A DNA stretch of 9,292 nt from JAVBKA01 sp031546715 (GTDB taxonomy: Bacteria > Bacillota > Clostridia > Oscillospirales > UBA929), in the NCBI GenBank assembly GCA_031546715.1, contig JAVBKA010000051.1:1-9292 (forward strand), given 5' to 3'. Shown piece by piece: positions 5,449 to 9,292 of the stretch. The notes under the pieces are model-generated. The model saw only the letters and a program-made list of their open reading frames with translations, was not told the origin of the DNA and did not search any database. The first letter of the stretch is position 1, and each line of letters begins with the position of its first letter. The translations under genes were made by a program, and so were the position numbers.

Positions 5449-7233
5449 TTATTGCGCTTCAATGCTATCAAACTCACAAGCCAGGGCTTCGGCCTTAATG
5501 AGAACAACATCATCAGGAAAACTCTTCCAAATTTCTTGACGGCTAGGCCAGAATCGCGAATCTTGCTCCTCACAAATTTGACTTACAAAAGGTGAAACTT
5601 CAGAAAGTTGTTCGCGCCTTTCATTCCAAAATTCAACAAACTTTTTCATTTCAAAATTAATTTTTTGGTCACTGAGGTGGTGTATTGCCCATATGAAATC
5701 ATAATTTTTAACCATGGCTAAATTGCTACCTTCGCCAGATACTAATGTAATTGCAAGGTATATTTGCCCATTTAATGGAATAAGGGCTGAGTGGAACGAT
5801 GCAATTGTACTACGAACATACTCAAGCGACTTTGTTCCTAGATTTTCACCTGTGTAGCACAACAGCGGAAAACTATTTGTGAAACTTGGCTTTTTTAAGT
5901 AACCGCTCTCTCTCTCAAGAACGGGTTCGCGTGCAATACATAACTCGTCGGCGAGTTTATCAATAGACTTCGGGTAATCGGGTACAGATAACCCTTTCAA
6001 ATGTTTAGAGTAAGAGGCTGAAACAGCTGTCTCATGCTCGTTTTTCGACATTAATAAATTGTGATAGGGACACACTCTGCTCCCAGTATCTCCACAACCA
6101 TGTTCAATTAGTATAGTTATTTCCTTAAATAAATTTTCGGAATAATGGAATTTCTCCGTATTATATAAAGTGTCATTGTTCCATGCTGTGGCAATATCTG
6201 TAAAAAATTCGTTTTTTATACAGGCGCTAAATAAATGAGCTATTACTCTATGAGTTATAATACGCTTTCGGTTGGTTTCTCCATTTATTAGCTGTTCACG
6301 AAGTTCAGGTGTTCTATCATCTAATCCCAATAGATAGTCAATTGCCTTTTGGTAATCAATTATGTCAAAGATGATCCAAGGAACTACTGTAACTTCAGCA
6401 TAATCCTGTGAAGGATCTTCATGTTTTTCTAATAATCGATAACATACACGCACCCCGCGAAAAAGTATATTCTCTGCTTCTACTTGGAGTTTAGGTGCAT
6501 GTATCAAAAACGACGTTCTGACAATTCCTGCACTTCCTAAATTCAAATCAGCTGACTCATATTTCCACATTTTGCTTTTTGCGCTTCCATCTAGATCCAT
6601 CCAAGCCTTCAATATTTTGCGTTCTAATCTCAATGTATGAAAAATAGGAGACTCCGCCGTGAATGGAATTGCTAAGTTGTACAGAGCAACAGTAATTTTT
6701 GCATTCTCTTCACGACGCTTCTCAATAGAAACTCTTTCAAATTCCTTGTAATTCTGAAAGGATTCCCTATGCGTAAATGAATAGCCTGAATTTAAAACTA
6801 CGACATTCCTACTTTTGCATATACGTGCATCCAGAACATAATAAATATTTAAACAATTGTGACCAGTAACTGTAGTGTCGTCAACTATAAATACATCAAA
6901 ACCCTCAGTAAATTCCTGACGCGCTTTAATAGTCATTTTGCGCCAGTTCCTATCACTAATAAGTTTCCCAACAAGTGACTCTGCACCATCACCACAAAGA
7001 CCACATACCATTGCTGCTTGGCATAACGAAAAGCCCTTCCGAGTAAGGACTATATACCGTCTGTTAGCTAACGGCTTTTTTGTATCATCAACCACAAACA
7101 AATATGAAAAAAAAGATTTTACTTTATCAAAAAGTTCGCCTCCAAGTGATTTAAGCAGTATACCCTGCTTCGTCTCTTGAAGATTCAACTGTTCTATTTC
7201 ACTAGTTGCCAAATCAATCACCCTAAATTTCAT
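5449..7233 (-). CDS. Large phosphoribosyltransferase-like protein, possible defence/accessory system component
   Basis: A 594-residue protein. Residues about 57-155 read as a type I phosphoribosyltransferase fold: a PPi-loop-like strand-loop-helix RRYIVLTRKGFSLCQAAM (58-75), SDRNWRK (93-99), then VFIVDDTTVTGH (114-125), which matches the PRPP loop with acidic pair D118-D119 and the following TxTG turn, and a further strand NVVVLNSG (143-150). The remaining 440 residues are unassigned; they contain H378, C380, C388 and H391, a possible metal site. Ordinary nucleotide-salvage PRTases are about 150-250 residues, so this is not one of them. PRTase domains fused to large regions are known in prokaryotic conflict systems. 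The ATG at 7233 lacks a Shine-Dalgarno site; TTG at codon 7 behind AGGGTGAT is an alternative start. Base composition is visibly AT-richer than the right-hand flank. Confidence 0.72.
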   Translation of the reverse strand: MKFRVIDLATSEIEQLNLQETKQGILLKSLGGELFDKVKSFFSYLFVVDDTKKPLANRRYIVLTRKGFSLCQAAMVCGLCGDGAESLVGKLISDRNWRKMTIKARQEFTEGFDVFIVDDTTVTGHNCLNIYYVLDARICKSRNVVVLNSGYSFTHRESFQNYKEFERVSIEKRREENAKITVALYNLAIPFTAESPIFHTLRLERKILKAWMDLDGSAKSKMWKYESADLNLGSAGIVRTSFLIHAPKLQVEAENILFRGVRVCYRLLEKHEDPSQDYAEVTVVPWIIFDIIDYQKAIDYLLGLDDRTPELREQLINGETNRKRIITHRVIAHLFSACIKNEFFTDIATAWNNDTLYNTEKFHYSENLFKEITILIEHGCGDTGSRVCPYHNLLMSKNEHETAVSASYSKHLKGLSVPDYPKSIDKLADELCIAREPVLERESGYLKKPSFTNSFPLLCYTGENLGTKSLEYVRSTIASFHSALIPLNGQIYLAITLVSGEGSNLAMVKNYDFIWAIHHLSDQKINFEMKKFVEFWNERREQLSEVSPFVSQICEEQDSRFWPSRQEIWKSFPDDVVLIKAEALACEFDSIEAQ

Positions 7234-7237
7234 TATA

Positions 7238-7264
7238 TGAACAGTATATGAGGCGCACTGTTCA
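7238..7264. repeat. 8-11-8 inverted repeat just upstream of the PRTase-like start codon
   Basis: TGAACAGT (7238-7245) and ACTGTTCA (7257-7264) are exact inverted repeats with an 11-nt spacer, ending 5 bp before the ATG at 7233. In mRNA this would be a hairpin occupying the place of the ribosome binding site. As DNA it has operator dimensions, next to a TATAAT-like sequence that overlaps the start codon. Confidence 0.72.
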
Positions 7265-7283
7265 TCTTTGCCAATTGCACGCG

Positions 7284-7309
7284 AAAAAGCCCTTGCGTAA
7301 AAGCAAGGG
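7284..7309 (-). terminator. Leader terminator upstream of the PRTase-like gene
   Basis: On the minus strand CCCTTGC (7303-7309) pairs with GCAAGGG (7290-7296) around a 6-nt loop, followed by C and TTTTT (7288-7284). It ends transcription from the upstream promoter 51 bp before the start codon, so the cassette would be expressed only on read-through. Confidence 0.85.
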
Positions 7310-7405
7310 ACTTACAACAAACTACAAATACATGTGCGTAAGTCGTATCCTCGGCAGGCGAAAATTTCTTATGAGCATGTGCTCACCTGCTGTCTTTGGA
7401 ACGCC
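7284..7405 (-). promoter_or_regulatory. Structured 5' leader resembling the ribosomal protein L10 (rplJ) leader, with attenuator
   Basis: The predicted transcript of about 120 nt contains CCAAAGACAGCAGGTG, a TGAGCA/TGCTCA hairpin (7372-7385), an AAGAAATTTTC bulge and CCTGCCGAGG. GCAGG and CCTGC pair (7386-7390 with 7354-7358). This order of AGACAGCAGGTG, hairpin, TTTTC, CCTGCCGAGG matches my memory of the Firmicutes L10 leader, whose kink-turned helix binds the L10(L12)4 complex. It is followed by a 7-bp stem GACTTAC/GTAAGTC (7338-7344 with 7309-7315) that shares one base with the terminator stem, the arrangement expected of attenuation. No rplJ gene is present; the gene downstream is the PRTase-like one. 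A free-standing small RNA ending at the terminator is the alternative. Confidence 0.6.
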
Positions 7406-7410
7406 TTAGT

Positions 7411-7439
7411 AGTATATACAAAAATACATAATATGTCAA
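7411..7439 (-). promoter_or_regulatory. Strong sigma-A promoter of the structured leader
   Basis: On the minus strand TTGACA (7434-7439), a 17-nt spacer and TATACT (7411-7416) form a near-consensus promoter. The start is expected around 7404-7406, just before the conserved leader. Confidence 0.88.
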
Positions 7440-7451
7440 GAACATTATGTA
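7425..7451. repeat. 8-11-8 inverted repeat centred on the leader promoter -35 box
   Basis: TACATAAT (7425-7432) and ATTATGTA (7444-7451) are exact inverted repeats with an 11-nt spacer that contains most of the -35 box. They can also be read as two adjacent palindromes, ACATAATATGT and ACATTATGT. Position and geometry fit a repressor operator. The rest of the gap up to the acetyltransferase (7452-7544) shows nothing I can support. Confidence 0.7.
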
Positions 7452-7544
7452 AGGTTTTTTAATTGACGCATTCGGCGCGCAACAAATTTTCTCTATAGGA
7501 GCATGTATGTAGACCATATGCATTAAAATTCGTAAAATAGTGCC

Positions 7545-7982
7545 CTACTCGCTCTTCCTTACCCTCTTGCGAAACATCATTTCCGCAGTCTCCGTATATC
7601 CCAACGCTTTGTAAAAAGCCTGTGCGGCTTCGTTGTTTTTTCCTGTAAATAGCTGAAAATTGTCAATTCCCTGACTGCGAAATTCTGCTTCCATAAACTG
7701 CATCAGACCTCTCGCAGTTCCCTTTCTGCGATATGTCTCTAATACGTAAAGCTCAGTTATCTCGCCGTAATTGACATTGTAGCACATGGATTTGAATATT
7801 TGCCCGCAGCAGAAGCCGACAAGTTTGTCTCCGTCGGCGGCAATGCAGACAATTTCCTGACTGTTGCTTCTAATCGAATCTTCAATAGCGGCAAGGGTAT
7901 TACTACCCTCTCCGTTAAACAAGTCGTTTAGGTGCAGTAATTGGGGTGCGTCGGAAATTTGCACTAATCGGTTAAGTATCAT
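7545..7982 (-). CDS. GNAT-family N-acetyltransferase
   Basis: A 145-residue single-domain acetyltransferase that would transfer an acetyl group from acetyl-CoA to an amine; substrate unknown. The core motif A is ELYVLETYRRKGTARGLM (77-94), with R86-K87-G88-T89-A90 forming the pyrophosphate-binding R/Q-x-x-G-x-G/A loop. Motif B is NNEAAQAFYKALGY (116-129), with the conserved Tyr. Length and motif order are normal for the family. The ATG at 7982 has GAGG 10 nt upstream, a slightly long spacing. It is the last gene of the right-hand minus-strand run, 76 bp after the DUF6273 gene. Confidence 0.93.
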   Translation of the reverse strand: MILNRLVQISDAPQLLHLNDLFNGEGSNTLAAIEDSIRSNSQEIVCIAADGDKLVGFCCGQIFKSMCYNVNYGEITELYVLETYRRKGTARGLMQFMEAEFRSQGIDNFQLFTGKNNEAAQAFYKALGYTETAEMMFRKRVRKSE

Positions 7983-8058
7983 TGTTTTCGCACCTCGTTT
8001 CCTTCGTTATATGGATAGCCTTTTCCTTTACTTCATTAGCCAGAAGCATATCACCGCC

Positions 8059-8451
8059 TCATATTTGCACCCACATTGCGGGTCTAACCCCGCACCATGG
8101 ACAATCCACACGGTAGCCGTGGGTGCTGATTTCGCCATTTTTGCCTACAAAGGCTGCGTGATTTTTGATCCCCATATCACTCAACCACCATGCCCGCGGA
8201 GCACCTTGAAGGTACGCAATCCGCCCTGAATTGTCTGGAAAGTAACGACCAGCTTCCTCGGCACTTAGCAAAAATCGCTCACCGCCTAAGTGCATGTGTA
8301 ACGCACTTTCTTCCCAAGAAGCGCAGAATCGTGTGGAGTTATATTGATGCTTTTCGATAATGTTTTTCGTAATTATCAGTGTTTTCCCGTCCCGCTGGTC
8401 GAGAACTAGACACTCGATTCTTCCAAAGACAACACTTTTCAGCGTACTCAT
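8059..8451 (-). CDS. Compact DUF6273-domain protein
   Basis: A 130-residue protein starting at ATG 8451, chosen because GGAGG (8458-8462) sits 6 nt upstream; the in-frame TTG at 8478 has no such site. The sequence follows the DUF6273 pattern: V-x-GRIECLVLDQRDGKTLIITKN (strands), the YN...W..SAL segment, FLLSAEEAGRYF, then AWWLSDMG, AAFVGKNGEI, GYRV and the ending GVRPAMWV. Compared with the usual domain, the stretch between the SAL segment and FLLS is greatly shortened (HMHLGGER in place of several dozen residues), and there is no signal peptide or surface-anchoring region. Function of the family is unknown to me. It lies 50 bp after the glycerol-3-phosphate dehydrogenase gene, probably cotranscribed. 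Confidence 0.82.
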   Translation of the reverse strand: MSTLKSVVFGRIECLVLDQRDGKTLIITKNIIEKHQYNSTRFCASWEESALHMHLGGERFLLSAEEAGRYFPDNSGRIAYLQGAPRAWWLSDMGIKNHAAFVGKNGEISTHGYRVDCPWCGVRPAMWVQI

Positions 8452-8501
8452 CACGAGCCTCCATATTTCATGCATCAAAACCTCGGTTCACAGTTCAGAG
8501 G

Positions 8502-9292
8502 TCACAACACCGTTTCAGAAGTAAACGCATCCCAAGGAATGTTTACCTCCTCATTATTGTTTACAATTGCATCCACATGAAGTAGCAACGGATAATCCTC
8601 TTTCCGCGCTTTACCGGCTAGGATTAACGCGCGGACAGCCTCGGCAGTTCTTTTGGATATCACAACAGATTCCAATGTCACCCCCGCAAGCTCACGCATA
8701 GCCTCGTCATAGGGGATTCCCCGTCCCAACAAAGAGCCTATTTTTCTCGTGCGACCGCCGAAAATAGTGACATATAAGTCCCCTGCGCCGTAAATGATAT
8801 TATCGTCATGCCCTCCGCACAGTCGAAGTAATCGCCTCATTTCAGTGACACTTTGCCCAAACAGCGCCGCTTGAGAATTATAATGCAGCACATCACCAAG
8901 CCGCTCGGACAAGCCAACAGCAAGGGATACACCTAGAGCATAGGCGTTCTTCATAGCCACAGCGCACTCAACTCCGACGATATCAGTCGAGACACTAATA
9001 TGGTAATACTCGGTAGAGAAGCATTGCCTTAATTTTTTGAGAATTTCGATGTAGCGACCGCAGAAACAAACATGAGTTTGATCCTTATCCGCTAGCTCAT
9101 AGCTTGTACAAGGCCCGCCGACAGCGCAAAAAGTACCGTCAGGGTTCTTTTGCTCATACAAAAATGGGTATGGCGTCAAGCTTCCGTCCGGCTGATTCAT
9201 CATCCCTTTTGTTATTGATAAAACCGGAATATCCTGTGGCAAAACCGGTATAATTTCATCCATAAACCAAGACACGCCAAAGCTGCTGACGC
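8502..9292 (-). CDS. gpsA: NAD(P)-dependent glycerol-3-phosphate dehydrogenase (GpsA-like), N-terminus beyond window edge
   Basis: Reduces dihydroxyacetone phosphate to sn-glycerol 3-phosphate for phospholipid synthesis, in the cytoplasm. The frame is open to the right edge (GVSSF precedes the GTG at 9275), and GpsA proteins are about 330 residues, so roughly 75 residues with the Rossmann GxGxxG lie outside. Seen: VLSITKGM (the conserved ATKG-type segment ahead of the substrate site), VECAVAMKNAYALGVSLAVG with the catalytic Lys of the AMKN motif, AALFGQSVTEMRRL, IIYGAGDLYVTIFGGRTRKIG and LLGRGIPYDEAM. The usual SRNRR segment is GRTRK here, so the substrate-contacting Asn appears replaced by Thr; this marks a divergent branch. 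It is the first gene seen of the right-hand minus-strand run. Confidence 0.9.
   Translation of the reverse strand, partial: VSSFGVSWFMDEIIPVLPQDIPVLSITKGMMNQPDGSLTPYPFLYEQKNPDGTFCAVGGPCTSYELADKDQTHVCFCGRYIEILKKLRQCFSTEYYHISVSTDIVGVECAVAMKNAYALGVSLAVGLSERLGDVLHYNSQAALFGQSVTEMRRLLRLCGGHDDNIIYGAGDLYVTIFGGRTRKIGSLLGRGIPYDEAMRELAGVTLESVVISKRTAEAVRALILAGKARKEDYPLLLHVDAIVNNNEEVNIPWDAFTSETVL

Noticed and set aside
3257..7997. tRNA-Pro as the attachment site of an integrated element carrying the PRTase-like cassette
   Set aside because: I looked for a second copy of the tRNA 3' end; only a chance 7-mer CACCTCG near 7991 was found, and no integrase gene is present.
7864..8229. Rightward open frame of 121 codons
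   Set aside because: Antisense to both the acetyltransferase and DUF6273 genes, which are well supported.
8059..8478. Longer DUF6273 start at the TTG at 8478
   Set aside because: GGAGG sits 6 nt before the internal ATG at 8451, while the upstream TTG lacks a proper site and adds residues outside the domain.
1..9292. CRISPR array or insertion sequence
   Set aside because: No regularly spaced direct repeats, transposase or terminal inverted repeats with target duplication were seen.

Overview
The window looks like a chromosomal segment of a low-to-moderate-GC Gram-positive anaerobe, probably a clostridial (Clostridia/Oscillospirales-like) Bacillota. The evidence is strong AGGAGG-type ribosome binding sites, several GTG starts, textbook TTGACA-17-TATAAT promoters, a PrsA-like lipoprotein foldase, an XRE-cupin regulator paired with an acyl-CoA synthetase, and a DUF6273 protein. 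Protein calls come from motif recognition only; no database search was run.

Left part (1-3100, all minus strand). A PrsA/SurA-like lipoprotein foldase (2063-3100) is followed, after a 14-bp inverted repeat, by an XRE-cupin regulator (1411-1965). Only 13 bp later comes an AMP-forming acyl-CoA synthetase (1-1397), whose C-terminus runs off the left edge. The last two look like one operon.

Centre-left (3101-4258). A divergent intergenic region holds the foldase promoter and a near-perfect promoter driving tRNA-Pro(CGG) at 3257-3333. The tRNA terminator hairpin carries in its right arm the -35 box of the next promoter, which serves a small three-helix membrane protein with a BamE-like tail (3433-3969). 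The following intergenic stretch is rich in hairpins that I could not assign.

Centre (4259-7450, minus strand, visibly more AT-rich than the right flank). This is the most unusual part. A 594-residue protein with a phosphoribosyltransferase-like PRPP loop (5449-7233) is followed 32 bp later by a 230-residue protein of unknown family with a regular Cys-x3-Cys-x3-Cys-x3-Cys motif (4724-5416), and then by a small XRE-type repressor (4259-4492). The two-gene unit is preceded by a strong promoter, a structured leader that resembles the ribosomal protein L10 (rplJ) autoregulatory leader, an intrinsic terminator, and a start codon without a Shine-Dalgarno site next to an 8-11-8 inverted repeat. The layout suggests a conditionally silenced accessory or defence-like cassette whose expression may respond to free ribosomal protein L10. 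That function is inference.

Right part (7545-9292, minus strand). A glycerol-3-phosphate dehydrogenase (N-terminus beyond the right edge), a compact DUF6273 protein and a GNAT acetyltransferase lie in one direction with short gaps, probably one transcription unit.
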